A DNA stretch of 64,000 nucleotides from an uncultured Pelagibacteraceae bacterium (GTDB lineage Bacteria > Pseudomonadota > Alphaproteobacteria > Pelagibacterales > Pelagibacteraceae), in NCBI GenBank assembly GCA_902561075.1, contig CACEOC010000001.1:62001-126000 (forward strand). Direction: 5' to 3'. Of the stretch, positions 53,861 through 62,652 are shown one piece after another. The position numbers and the translations under genes were made by a program. The first letter of the stretch is position 1; the number at the start of each line of letters is the position of its first letter. The notes beneath the pieces are model-generated. The model saw only the letters and a program-made list of their open reading frames with translations, searched no databases and was not told where the DNA came from.

Positions 53861-55813
53861 TTGTCTAATCAACTTAAAAATGAGAGTAGTCCATATCTAA
53901 GACAACATTCAAAAAATCCAGTTGACTGGCTTGCATGGAATAAAGTTTCTTTAAACAAAGCTAAAAAAGAGAGAAAACCAATATTTTTAAGTGTTGGTTA
54001 TGCTAGCTGTCACTGGTGTCACGTAATGGCGCACGAAAGTTTTGAAAACATTAATACAGCAAAAATATTAAATGAAAATTTTATTAATATTAAAGTAGAT
54101 AGAGAAGAAAGACCGGATTTAGATGGAATATTTCAAAAGAGCCTAAGTATATTAACAGGAGCTCAAGGGGGATGGCCTCTATCTATGTTTTTAGACGAAA
54201 ATGGAGTACCATTTACTGGAGGCACATATTTTCCTCCAAAAGAGCTTCAAGGTAGGCCAAGTTTCGATCAAGTGCTAATAAATGTTTCAAAAGTTTATAA
54301 CGAAAATAGAGAAAAAATTATTTCACAAGTCTCTCAATTAAAAGAAATCTTTAATGATTTTAATAGGAAAAATTCAGTTTTAAAACAAGACTTAGAGCCT
54401 TATGCTGAAAAAATTATTCAATATTTAGACGATGAAAATGGAGGATTTAAAGGTGCACCAAAATTTCCCCAATTTTATGTTTTTCAAACTTTATTTTATT
54501 TTTATACATTAAAGAATAATAAAAAATATTTAAAACCAGTTGAAACTTTACTTACAAAAATTTCATCTAGAGGAATTTATGATCATTTAAAAGGTGGAAT
54601 ATCAAGATATACCGTTGACGATAAATGGATAGTCCCTCATTTTGAAAAAATGTTATATGACAATATTCAATACGTTCAACTTTTAAGTCACTACCTTGGT
54701 AATATTGAGTCAAACTATTTGAAAAATAAATTAAAACAAACAATAAAGTTTATAAATATTGAATTTAATTCTGAGGATGGTTTTTTGGGTTCTGCGTTAG
54801 ATGCGGATAGTGAAGGTGTTGAAGGGAAATATTACACCTGGAAATACGAAGATATTAAAAATCTCTTAAAAGAAAAATTTGATATATTTAATAAATTTTA
54901 CGATATTTCTGAGAAAGGAAATTTTGAGGGATTAAATATTTTAGTCGAAAGAGAAAATATTAAATCAAAAAGTGAAGAAATTAAAAAATTAATACTTGCA
55001 AAAGAAATACTTGAAATTGAGAGAGATAAAAGAATTAAGCCTTTTTTTGACAACAAAATTCAGACCGATTTAAATTGTTATTGGTTATATTCAATTTTTT
55101 ATTCTTCTCTAGTTTTAAAAGATGAGAATCTTTATAAGGATACTTTAAAGTCTGCTCAAAAATTAATAACCAAGCTAAAAGATAATATTTATCACTGCTA
55201 TAACAATGATGACGAGATTAATGTCTTTTTAGAAGACTATTCATACTTATCTTTGCTACTAATTTCAATGTATGAGCTTGAAAATGATACTGAAGCTTTA
55301 AATCTTTGTCAAAGTATTATGGATAAAGCGTGGCATTTATTTTATAACGATAAACACTCACTTCTTCAAAAAAACATAATTAAAAATAACGACTTATTTG
55401 TAAACCCAATAGACATTTCAGATAACAATATTCCAAATGGTAATAGTATCTATCTTGCAGTTTGCAACAAATTAAAAAATATTACTTTGGACAACCGTTG
55501 GCAAACCAAAATAGAGATACTATCTAAAACATTTCATTCTTATTTAAATTATAATTTTTCTCAAATGTTTAGTTATATTAAAGTATTAGATATATGTGAA
55601 AATAATATTACGATTACTTTTAATGGCAACTATAGTAAGTATAAAAAAATATTTAAAGAATTAAATGTGAGCAGCATATGTAATTCGACAATAATACACC
55701 AAAGAAATGATGATGAATTTTATGTAATAATTTGCCAAAATAAAACATGTTCTAAAAAACTAAGAGAAATTAATGAAATTAAAAATTATTTAGAAAATCT
55801 TTTTAATGTTTAA
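53861..55813 (+). CDS. DUF255 thioredoxin-domain protein (YyaL family)
   Basis: A 650-residue protein: an N-terminal thioredoxin-like DUF255 domain (SSPYLRQHSKNPVDWLAW, then ASCHWCHVMAHESF with its CxxC), followed by a six-hairpin glycosidase-like region (about 180-640, including GGISRYTVDDKWIVPHFEKMLYDN in parts and SALDADSEGVEGKYYTW). The family (YyaL, human SPATA20) is conserved and of unknown function; thiol-redox or sugar modification is guessed. The start is TTG, 1 base after the HD gene. The 3' end overlaps an EamA gene by 8 bases. Confidence 0.88.
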   Translation: MSNQLKNESSPYLRQHSKNPVDWLAWNKVSLNKAKKERKPIFLSVGYASCHWCHVMAHESFENINTAKILNENFINIKVDREERPDLDGIFQKSLSILTGAQGGWPLSMFLDENGVPFTGGTYFPPKELQGRPSFDQVLINVSKVYNENREKIISQVSQLKEIFNDFNRKNSVLKQDLEPYAEKIIQYLDDENGGFKGAPKFPQFYVFQTLFYFYTLKNNKKYLKPVETLLTKISSRGIYDHLKGGISRYTVDDKWIVPHFEKMLYDNIQYVQLLSHYLGNIESNYLKNKLKQTIKFINIEFNSEDGFLGSALDADSEGVEGKYYTWKYEDIKNLLKEKFDIFNKFYDISEKGNFEGLNILVERENIKSKSEEIKKLILAKEILEIERDKRIKPFFDNKIQTDLNCYWLYSIFYSSLVLKDENLYKDTLKSAQKLITKLKDNIYHCYNNDDEINVFLEDYSYLSLLLISMYELENDTEALNLCQSIMDKAWHLFYNDKHSLLQKNIIKNNDLFVNPIDISDNNIPNGNSIYLAVCNKLKNITLDNRWQTKIEILSKTFHSYLNYNFSQMFSYIKVLDICENNITITFNGNYSKYKKIFKELNVSSICNSTIIHQRNDDEFYVIICQNKTCSKKLREINEIKNYLENLFNV

Positions 55814-56684
55814 AAATTTATCAGATCAATACAAAGGCTCCCTTTTAGCATTTATTGGGGTGATGTTTATAACGCCAGACTCTTTATTTATTAGACTATC
55901 TGATATTGGAACATGGGGGTTGCTATTTTATAGAGGAGCAATTCCATTTCTTGTAGTTTTAATGGGACTTATAATTTTTTATAAAAAAAATTTTTTTAAC
56001 GCATTATTTAAAATTGGCTATGCAGGAATTTTATATGTTATCAGTTTTTCTATTTGCAATATCACATTCATTATTTCAATTCAAAACACAAATGTAGCAA
56101 ATACATTAATCATGGTAGCTATGGCACCTATGCTGTCTGCTATATTGGCAGCTGTATTTTTAAAGGAGCCTACTAATAGAGAAACTTGGATAGCAATATT
56201 TATTACTTTTTTTTCTGTAACATTTATATTTTATGATTCTATCCAATTAGGAAATATTTTAGGAGATGTTTTTGGCTTTATTACTGCTTTAGGCTTAGCC
56301 ATTAATGCTAACTTAGCCCGATACGCAAAAAATGTTGATTTAGTACCTTCGGCAGTTATTGGAAAACTTGTAGTCGCAATATTTGCATTTTTCTTTGTAG
56401 AAAATTTTGAATTATTAGGGACAGATAGGATCATCATACCATTAATGTGTGTTATGTGTGTAGCAATACCATTTGTTTTAGTTACTATTGCTCCTAGATT
56501 CATATCGGCTCCAGAAGTAAATTTATTCTTTTTACTTGAAGTAATATTGGGCCCTATTTGGGTATGGGTTATAATTAAAGAACAGCCGAGTATACAGACT
56601 ATTATTGGTGGAGTAGTTATTATTATTACAATAGGTATACATTCTTTTTTAGCCTTAAAAAAAACACAAATCAAATCTAGTTAG
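55806..56684 (+). CDS. EamA/DMT-family transporter
   Basis: A 292-residue EamA protein with ten predicted segments. The N-terminus LAFIGVMFITPDSLFIRL and NTNVANTLIMVAMAPMLSAI are typical of a clade with metabolite export activity. The end runs ...GGVVIIITIGIHSFLALKK. It overlaps the DUF255 gene by 8 bases and precedes an MFS gene by 32 bases. The substrate is unknown. Confidence 0.85.
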   Translation: MFKNLSDQYKGSLLAFIGVMFITPDSLFIRLSDIGTWGLLFYRGAIPFLVVLMGLIIFYKKNFFNALFKIGYAGILYVISFSICNITFIISIQNTNVANTLIMVAMAPMLSAILAAVFLKEPTNRETWIAIFITFFSVTFIFYDSIQLGNILGDVFGFITALGLAINANLARYAKNVDLVPSAVIGKLVVAIFAFFFVENFELLGTDRIIIPLMCVMCVAIPFVLVTIAPRFISAPEVNLFFLLEVILGPIWVWVIIKEQPSIQTIIGGVVIIITIGIHSFLALKKTQIKSS

Positions 56685-56716
56685 CCCGAAAATAAATAAA
56701 TTAAATAAAAATATAA

Positions 56717-58003
56717 ATGCAAAAAGAGGTAACTAAATCATGGGCATTATTTATAGGCATTGGAACTATGATGATTGCTCACGGTCTTCAACTTCAAGTG
56801 ATGGGCATAAGATCAGTTATTGAAAACTTTAGTGTAATTACAACAGGTTTATTTATGTCTGGATATTATATTGGTTATTTTGTTGGTTCCAAAACAACTC
56901 CAACATTAGTATCAAAAGTTGGGCATATAAGAGTATTTGCTGCTTTTGCGTCTCTAGCTTCCTTAAGCGCATTATTAGCAGTAGCTTACGTGAACCCATT
57001 TATGTGGACTATAAGTCGATTTATAACGGGTATAAGTTTAGTCAGTTGCTACGTAGTTAGCGAGAGTTGGTTAAATGATCGTGCAACTAATAAAAATAGA
57101 GGTCAACTTTTATCTGCATATATGATTGTTATTTATCTAGGTCTTTCTATAGGAATGCTTCTATTAAATGTAAGTGATCCTATAAATTATGAGCCTTTTA
57201 TATTGGTCTCAGTTTTACTCTCTTTAGCGTTAGTACCAATACTTTTGACAAAAAGGTCTGCACCAAAATTTAAAAAAATAGGAACAATGAGTGTAGCTGA
57301 GCTTTATAAAATTTCTCCATTAGGAAGTGTTAGTTCTTTTTGTACTGGTATTATTCATGGAGGTTTTTTCTCTCTAATTGCTTTTTATGCTACAAAAGCT
57401 AATTTAAATTTATTTGAAACTTCGATTTTACTTTTTATATCAACAATATCTGGTGTGCTGGGACAATGGCCAATTGGATATTTGTCTGACAAATACGATC
57501 GAAGATCTATAATTGTAATAACTTCTTTCTCAGCAGCTTTTTTAGCCTTCCTAGCAATATTAACTGCTAATGATCCAATAGAAAATATTTACTGGTTGTC
57601 AGAGATGCATTTTAAAAAAGTACTATTTTTTTTATTTGTAGGCATGTATACAAGTTTTTGTTTGCCATTATTTTCTCTAAATCTAGCTCATACAAATGAC
57701 TTTGTTGAAAAAGATAAATTTGTTGTTGCTGGAGGAGGTTTACAGTTAATTTTTGGATTTGGAGCTATATCTGGTCCAATATTATGTTCAATATTTATGA
57801 AAACTTTTGACTTAAACGGTTTTTTTATTTTTTTGATAGTTTTCCATTTGCTCATTGGTATCTTTGGTGTTTATAGAATGAGAGTGAGACAAGTAGTTGT
57901 TAATCCCGACTCAACTTTTACACCTATCCCAGCAACAATAACTCCTGCAGGACTAGAGCTTGATCCTGACACTCCTGCAACGCTAGATAATAAAAAAATT
58001 TAA
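56717..58003 (+). CDS. MFS transporter (YcaD-like)
   Basis: A 428-residue major facilitator with 12 predicted segments. The loop 2-3 motif is loose; SESWLNDRATNKNRGQLLSAY and GQWPIGYLSDKYDRRSII are typical of the YcaD-like MFS group. After the last segment comes a 35-residue Pro/Thr/Asp-rich tail (PIPATITPAGLELDP). The substrate is unknown. It is convergent with the threonine aldolase, with a 2-base gap. Confidence 0.85.
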   Translation: MQKEVTKSWALFIGIGTMMIAHGLQLQVMGIRSVIENFSVITTGLFMSGYYIGYFVGSKTTPTLVSKVGHIRVFAAFASLASLSALLAVAYVNPFMWTISRFITGISLVSCYVVSESWLNDRATNKNRGQLLSAYMIVIYLGLSIGMLLLNVSDPINYEPFILVSVLLSLALVPILLTKRSAPKFKKIGTMSVAELYKISPLGSVSSFCTGIIHGGFFSLIAFYATKANLNLFETSILLFISTISGVLGQWPIGYLSDKYDRRSIIVITSFSAAFLAFLAILTANDPIENIYWLSEMHFKKVLFFLFVGMYTSFCLPLFSLNLAHTNDFVEKDKFVVAGGGLQLIFGFGAISGPILCSIFMKTFDLNGFFIFLIVFHLLIGIFGVYRMRVRQVVVNPDSTFTPIPATITPAGLELDPDTPATLDNKKI

Positions 58004-58005
58004 AA

Positions 58006-59031
58006 TCATAACTTTTCTTCTATTTTGCTGATTAGTAAATTAACATCCTCTTGAGTAGTATTCCAAGCTGCCACAAATCTAATTGATCCATCAAACATTT
58101 CATCTGGAGTTACCGAGTATCCATTTTTATTTAAGTGATCTTGAATTGATTTTGGTACTTTTATAAATATCTCATTTGACTCTGTGGGATAGGCTAATTC
58201 AATACTATTAATTCTAGATAATTTATCACTTAATTGTTTTGCCATAAAGTTTGAATGTTTAGCATTCTTTAACCATAAATCATTTGTGATATAAGCATCT
58301 AATTGACAAGAAAGAAATCTCATTTTTGACAAAAGTTGCCCAGATCTTTTTTGAAGGTAATGAAAGTTGCCAACATCTTCTGAGTTAAAAAAAATTATAG
58401 CTTCAGCATCTAAACAGCCATTTTTAGTTCCACCAAAAGTCAAGATATCTATTCCACATTTCCAAGTCATTTCAGCAGGGGATTTATTTAAAGATACAAC
58501 TGCGTTTGAAAACCGAGCTCCATCCATGTGTACTTTCATTCCATTTTTATGAGCAATTTTACAAATTTCATTTATCTCATTAATTTGATAAACTACACCT
58601 GTTTCGCATGATTGAGTGATGCTGACGGTTGATGGTTGAGTATTATGAACCACTCCAGATCCTCTAATATTTTTATTTAACTCCTCTGCAGAAAACTTTC
58701 CATTGTTTCCATCTAAAGTAATTAATTTTGCACCTCCCGTAAAAAATTCAGGAGCGCCACATTCATCAACATTTATATGTGATATTTTATGGCAATAAAT
58801 ATTCCCATATGAAGGCGTAATTGATGATAATGCTAATGAATTAGCTGCTGTTCCTGTAACTGCTGTAAAAACCTTTACATCCTTTTCAAACAAATTAGAA
58901 AATTTTTTATCAAGATTTTTAGACCATTGATCATTCCCATATGAATCAACATGACCTTTGTTTGCATTGTTAATTGCTTGCATTATTTCAGGACAAGCTG
59001 AAGTTACATTATCTGAAGCAAAAACTGTCAT
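58006..59031 (-). CDS. ltaE: Low-specificity L-threonine aldolase
   Basis: A 341-residue PLP enzyme splitting L-threonine (and L-allo-threonine) to glycine and acetaldehyde. It begins MTVFASDNVTSACPEIM; blocks include GTAANSLALSSI, VHMDGARFSNAVVSL and the PLP lysine in LTFGGTKNGCLDAEAI. The ORF track adds 28 residues (MHLEEDF...), which read back into the amidinotransferase gene and are not family-like; I start at 59031, 1 base after the amidinotransferase stop at 59033. It is the last gene of an EamA-amidinotransferase-aldolase unit. Confidence 0.92.
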   Translation of the reverse strand: MTVFASDNVTSACPEIMQAINNANKGHVDSYGNDQWSKNLDKKFSNLFEKDVKVFTAVTGTAANSLALSSITPSYGNIYCHKISHINVDECGAPEFFTGGAKLITLDGNNGKFSAEELNKNIRGSGVVHNTQPSTVSITQSCETGVVYQINEINEICKIAHKNGMKVHMDGARFSNAVVSLNKSPAEMTWKCGIDILTFGGTKNGCLDAEAIIFFNSEDVGNFHYLQKRSGQLLSKMRFLSCQLDAYITNDLWLKNAKHSNFMAKQLSDKLSRINSIELAYPTESNEIFIKVPKSIQDHLNKNGYSVTPDEMFDGSIRFVAAWNTTQEDVNLLISKIEEKL

Positions 59032-59032
59032 T

Positions 59033-60142
59033 TTATTGATTAGGAAAATAGTCTTTAAGCTCACCCTCCCTATGCACATCTGCAGTACTACAATGAAGTC
59101 CTCCTCCAAATGCATAGGCGTCTCTCAAATCTATAGGGACAACTTCTAACCCTAATTTATCTATTTGATCTGCCTGATAAACCTCACTCTTTTCAACACA
59201 TACAGTTTTAGGATCTAAAATAAGCACATTCATTGATAACCAAACGGATGAATAACATAGTGGAGGTGGCGAATTATGTGCTGGTTGTGCAGCATCAATA
59301 ATTTTCCAACCATTTTTTTCAAAAAGTTTTCTTTGTTCATTTGGTAATTTTCTTTGTGGATTATTTATTATAATTCCCTCTGTTAAAGGTGTAAAAGTTG
59401 CATCAATATGAATTGGATATGGGTCACCAGGAAAATTTACAGCATGAATTCTATGTTTACTAAAATGTCTTTTCAACCAATCAATACCTTTAAGGTTTGT
59501 TGTAAATCCATGTTGTACAATTAAATCTTTTCCAAATCGCAAAACATCTGCAGCATCGAATAATGGTTCTTCTTCAGTAGTTACAAAGAATTTATCTTTT
59601 GTCCATTCTAATCTTTTTTTAACACCTATTTTATCTGACAAATAATCTTTTCTATAATCTAGGTCAGTAAGTCTAGGTTTTGGTGCTGTTTCGTGCTTCA
59701 TATTAGGGTCTTCATTAAAATATTTTTGTAATAAAGGTCTATAATTTAAATATTCAAACCATCTACATCTATAACTCATTGTAGCCTCTAACATTTCATT
59801 ACCAACAGTTAGTAAAATATCTCTAGCAGGCATACATCCAAACATTGACTCTGCTTTCCAATCTGGCGTAGATATATTTTGGTTATGTAATATTGGCACT
59901 GGTCTGTCTACTTTTATTCCTCTTTTTGTTAAAATATCTGCAAATTTATCTAATAACTCATTTGCTTTATCTATAGTGTCCTTTGTTTTTGGTCCATATT
60001 TTCCCTTCATGTCAGAGTCCTCTGGAACTTTAGCATCTAAAGCTGGTTCAGGTGCAGGTATACAACAACCATCCGCTTTACCAATTATGACATGTTTTAA
60101 AGGATCCCATTCATTCCAACTATTTACAATTGTTTTGGCCAT
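59033..60142 (-). CDS. Glycine amidinotransferase-like enzyme (AGAT/GATM family)
   Basis: A 369-residue amidinotransferase, near the length of AGAT. The catalytic residues are visible: Asp in LFDAADVLRFGKD (196 or 199), His245 in PIHIDATFTPL and Cys351 in GGGLHCSTADVHREG. These enzymes move the amidino group from arginine to an amine acceptor, glycine in AGAT (giving guanidinoacetate and ornithine). The acceptor cannot be proved, but the next gene makes glycine. It begins MAKTIVNSWNEWDPLKHVIIG, a family-like start. The EamA gene upstream ends at the very next base, so the three genes form one unit. Confidence 0.88.
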   Translation of the reverse strand: MAKTIVNSWNEWDPLKHVIIGKADGCCIPAPEPALDAKVPEDSDMKGKYGPKTKDTIDKANELLDKFADILTKRGIKVDRPVPILHNQNISTPDWKAESMFGCMPARDILLTVGNEMLEATMSYRCRWFEYLNYRPLLQKYFNEDPNMKHETAPKPRLTDLDYRKDYLSDKIGVKKRLEWTKDKFFVTTEEEPLFDAADVLRFGKDLIVQHGFTTNLKGIDWLKRHFSKHRIHAVNFPGDPYPIHIDATFTPLTEGIIINNPQRKLPNEQRKLFEKNGWKIIDAAQPAHNSPPPLCYSSVWLSMNVLILDPKTVCVEKSEVYQADQIDKLGLEVVPIDLRDAYAFGGGLHCSTADVHREGELKDYFPNQ

Positions 60143-61045
60143 TTAATTTAATCCTATAAATCTTTTGTTGTTTTGAATTACTAAACTATAATAAAATATT
60201 GATAAGAATATTAAAAAACCACCAATAATTGTATTATTTGTAGGAACTTCATTAATTCCAAGCAAAGGCACCCAAACCCAAAAAATACCACCTATCACTT
60301 CTGTCAATGACAAAAGTGTTAATTCAGCAGCTTGGATATGTCTTGAACCTACAGAATAAAGTATTAGACCAATACAAACTAAAGCACCATGAGTAGCAAA
60401 TAAGCTTTGATTTTTACTAGTCGACAAAAAACTTAAATCTTGATTAATGATAACTAAAGCTGAAATTAAACAACATAATAAGCCTGCTGTTGATACTGTA
60501 GTAAATTTCGGTGTTTCTTTTCTCCATCTTAAAGAAACTGAAAATATTGAAAAACCTAAAGCTGCAGCTAAACCAAATATTAATCCACTAATAGAATTTG
60601 TATTATCGTTACTTAAAGCCATGATAATAATTCCTATAGCTGCAATAATTATTGAGATCCAAACACCTAAAGAAATCTTTTCATTTAAAAATAAAAAACC
60701 TAATAATGCAGTTATAAAAGGCATTGCTGCTAGACATAAAAGTGTGATAGCAGCAGTCGTATTTGTTATTGACCAAATAAACGATATCATAGCTATAGCA
60801 AGACCAACACTGCCAATTGCTCCTGACAACCCAATTTTTAAATAATTTTTGTAGAAATTTTTTCCTTCCTCTAAAAAAAGAAAAAAATTTAATAATATAA
60901 AAATTACTGATCCTCTTGTGAAAAGATATTGCCAAGGAACTGTGCTAGCAGCATCTATATTTCTAACTACATATGGTCCAAAAGACCAAAGTAATCCTGC
61001 TAATAAAACTAATGGAATTGCGGCTTTTTGATTTTTTAGTTCCAT
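60143..61045 (-). CDS. EamA/DMT-family transporter
   Basis: A 300-residue EamA protein with ten segments; it starts KAAIPLVLLAGLLWSFGPYVVRN. It is the first gene of the leftward unit with the amidinotransferase and threonine aldolase, with no gap. Transport of an amidino product or amino acid is suggested by context only. It is divergent from the IscU-like gene with an 82-base gap. Confidence 0.85.
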   Translation of the reverse strand: MELKNQKAAIPLVLLAGLLWSFGPYVVRNIDAASTVPWQYLFTRGSVIFILLNFFLFLEEGKNFYKNYLKIGLSGAIGSVGLAIAMISFIWSITNTTAAITLLCLAAMPFITALLGFLFLNEKISLGVWISIIIAAIGIIIMALSNDNTNSISGLIFGLAAALGFSIFSVSLRWRKETPKFTTVSTAGLLCCLISALVIINQDLSFLSTSKNQSLFATHGALVCIGLILYSVGSRHIQAAELTLLSLTEVIGGIFWVWVPLLGINEVPTNNTIIGGFLIFLSIFYYSLVIQNNKRFIGLN

Positions 61046-61127
61046 AAATAAGTTTAATTTCTTATTTTATTTTATACAAGAAAATTAATATTAAAAAATT
61101 GATAATTACATTATAGAATATGAATTT

Positions 61128-61535
61128 ATGGAATTAAATATTTTAAAAATTGCATCAGATACATCACATAATAAAATATTAAATAATTTTACTCATAGAG
61201 CGTATAAAAAAAATCCAATGTGTGGTGATTACATAATTTTTAAAATTTATATGAAAAAACAAATAATTGAAGATATAAGCTATGAAACTAAGTCATGTAT
61301 TTACTGTCAAGCATCCGCCAGTTTAATTTCAAAACACTTTTTAAAAAAGAAATTAGTATACGTAGTTAAAGTTATAAAATTGACAAATCAATATTATAAA
61401 AATCATGATATTGAAATTTCTGGGGTTATGAAAAAAATATTTAATAAAAAAAATTTAAAAAGGAAAGAATGTATATACTTACCGATCAAGGCTTTGTCTG
61501 GAGCATTAAAAATTGAGAATTTATTTAACCAATAA
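61128..61535 (+). CDS. IscU/SufU-like Fe-S scaffold paralog
   Basis: A 135-residue NifU_N-type protein that keeps all the ligand positions of SufU: C32 and D34 (NPMCGD), C57 (KSCIYCQASAS) and C115 (KECIYLPIKALSGAL), aligning with C38, D40, C64 and C131 of SufU in this window. It has an extra cysteine, C60, and lacks the SufU insertion. Similar short IscU-like proteins are known in alphaproteobacteria as 'iron-sulfur cluster assembly scaffold' proteins of unclear role. It is away from the SUF operon, between the EamA gene and liv genes. Its 3' end overlaps a convergent small ORF by 11 bases. Confidence 0.82.
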   Translation: MELNILKIASDTSHNKILNNFTHRAYKKNPMCGDYIIFKIYMKKQIIEDISYETKSCIYCQASASLISKHFLKKKLVYVVKVIKLTNQYYKNHDIEISGVMKKIFNKKNLKRKECIYLPIKALSGALKIENLFNQ

Positions 61536-61611
61536 TAAAATTATTTTTTACCATTAAACCAATACCTATCCCTAATATTAAAGCTAAAATTAGTCTTGTT
61601 CTTCGGTTCAT
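61525..61611 (-). CDS. Possible 28-residue membrane microprotein after livM
   Basis: An ORF too short for the track: ATG at 61611 directly follows the livM stop (TAAATG). It encodes MNRRTRLILALILGIGIGLM plus a short tail (VKNNFIIG): a basic N-terminus and one glycine-zipper-like membrane segment. It has no clear Shine-Dalgarno site, and it may be translated by reinitiation after livM. It overlaps the 3' end of the IscU-like gene by 11 bases. Chance occurrence is possible, so confidence is modest. Confidence 0.42.
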   Translation of the reverse strand: MNRRTRLILALILGIGIGLMVKNNFIIG

Positions 61612-62649
61612 TTATGATTTTTTATTATTAATTAGACCAATTATTTTTGTTTTAGTAGTATCCCATAACTTTGCCATTCCTAGAGGCTCATAAATCATAA
61701 ATATTATCATTAAAACACCAAAAACAACTTGTTCAATTGCTGATATAATTGTGGCATCTATTGCCCCATGGAATACATTATTTCCTATATAATTAAGTAA
61801 GACTGGGAATAATAAGATAAATCCAGCTCCAATAAATGCACCATTTATTGTTCCTAGACCACCTAATATAACCATAAATAAAACCTTAAAGGATAATTTA
61901 ATGTCAAATGCTACTGGTTCTAATGATTTCAAATATGTAAATGCAAAAAGAGCTCCGGCAACACCACAATAAAATGAACTTATCGCAAAAGCTTGCAATT
62001 TTGTTTTAAGCAATGATACACCCATCGACTCTGCCGCAATATCCATATCTCTTACCGACATCCAATTTCTCCCTGTGCTACCTCGAGCCATATTCATTGC
62101 AATTAGTGTCATCGGCGTTACCACGGCAACAATGACTAAGTACATTTCAATAGGAGAAGTAAATGGTTTTCCCATGATTACTATATCTTGGGCAGTGATA
62201 ATTCCTGAAGAGTCGTAATTTTTAAACCAACCAAATTTATCTATCATCCATATAATAAAAAATTGGGAAGCAAGCGTTGCAACCATTAAATAAATTCCCC
62301 TTACTCTTAAACTTGGTAACCCGAATAATATACCAAATGCTGCAGCAATTAACCCTGATATTAATAATGCACCTACGAAAGGAATACCCGGAACTCTTAA
62401 TATTAGATTAAAACATGCAAATGCCCCAGCTGCCATAAATCCTGCAGCACCTAGAGCTAGTTGACCCGTGTATCCCATAATAATTTGTTGTCCAATTGTA
62501 GCTAAAGCAAGACATAACCATGGAATTAATATCGAGGTATACCAGTATCCTGATGATACGGTCATTGGAATAACTACGACACCGACAATTAATAAAATAG
62601 CAAGATTTATTAAATCACCTCTAGTATATGTCATGAAAATTGGCTTCAT
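61612..62649 (-). CDS. livM: Branched-chain amino acid-type ABC permease LivM
   Basis: A 345-residue permease of the HAAT (Liv) family with 8-10 segments. It shows WLCLALATIGQQIIMGYTGQLALG in parts and VILGGLGTINGAFIGAG, as in LivM. With LivH and the ATPase LivG/F it imports branched-chain amino acids or related amides and carboxylates. It lies 3 bases after livH. The binding protein is outside the window, so the substrate is open. Confidence 0.9.
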   Translation of the reverse strand: MKPIFMTYTRGDLINLAILLIVGVVVIPMTVSSGYWYTSILIPWLCLALATIGQQIIMGYTGQLALGAAGFMAAGAFACFNLILRVPGIPFVGALLISGLIAAAFGILFGLPSLRVRGIYLMVATLASQFFIIWMIDKFGWFKNYDSSGIITAQDIVIMGKPFTSPIEMYLVIVAVVTPMTLIAMNMARGSTGRNWMSVRDMDIAAESMGVSLLKTKLQAFAISSFYCGVAGALFAFTYLKSLEPVAFDIKLSFKVLFMVILGGLGTINGAFIGAGFILLFPVLLNYIGNNVFHGAIDATIISAIEQVVFGVLMIIFMIYEPLGMAKLWDTTKTKIIGLINNKKS

Positions 62650-62652
62650 ATT

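Noticed and set aside
56231-56674. 147-residue minus-strand ORF
   Set aside because: Antisense shadow of the EamA gene; no start signal or recognisable domain.
59032-59115. N-terminal extension of threonine aldolase in the ORF track
   Set aside because: The 28 extra codons lie in the amidinotransferase 3' end in another frame and do not resemble the family; MTVFASDN is the normal start.
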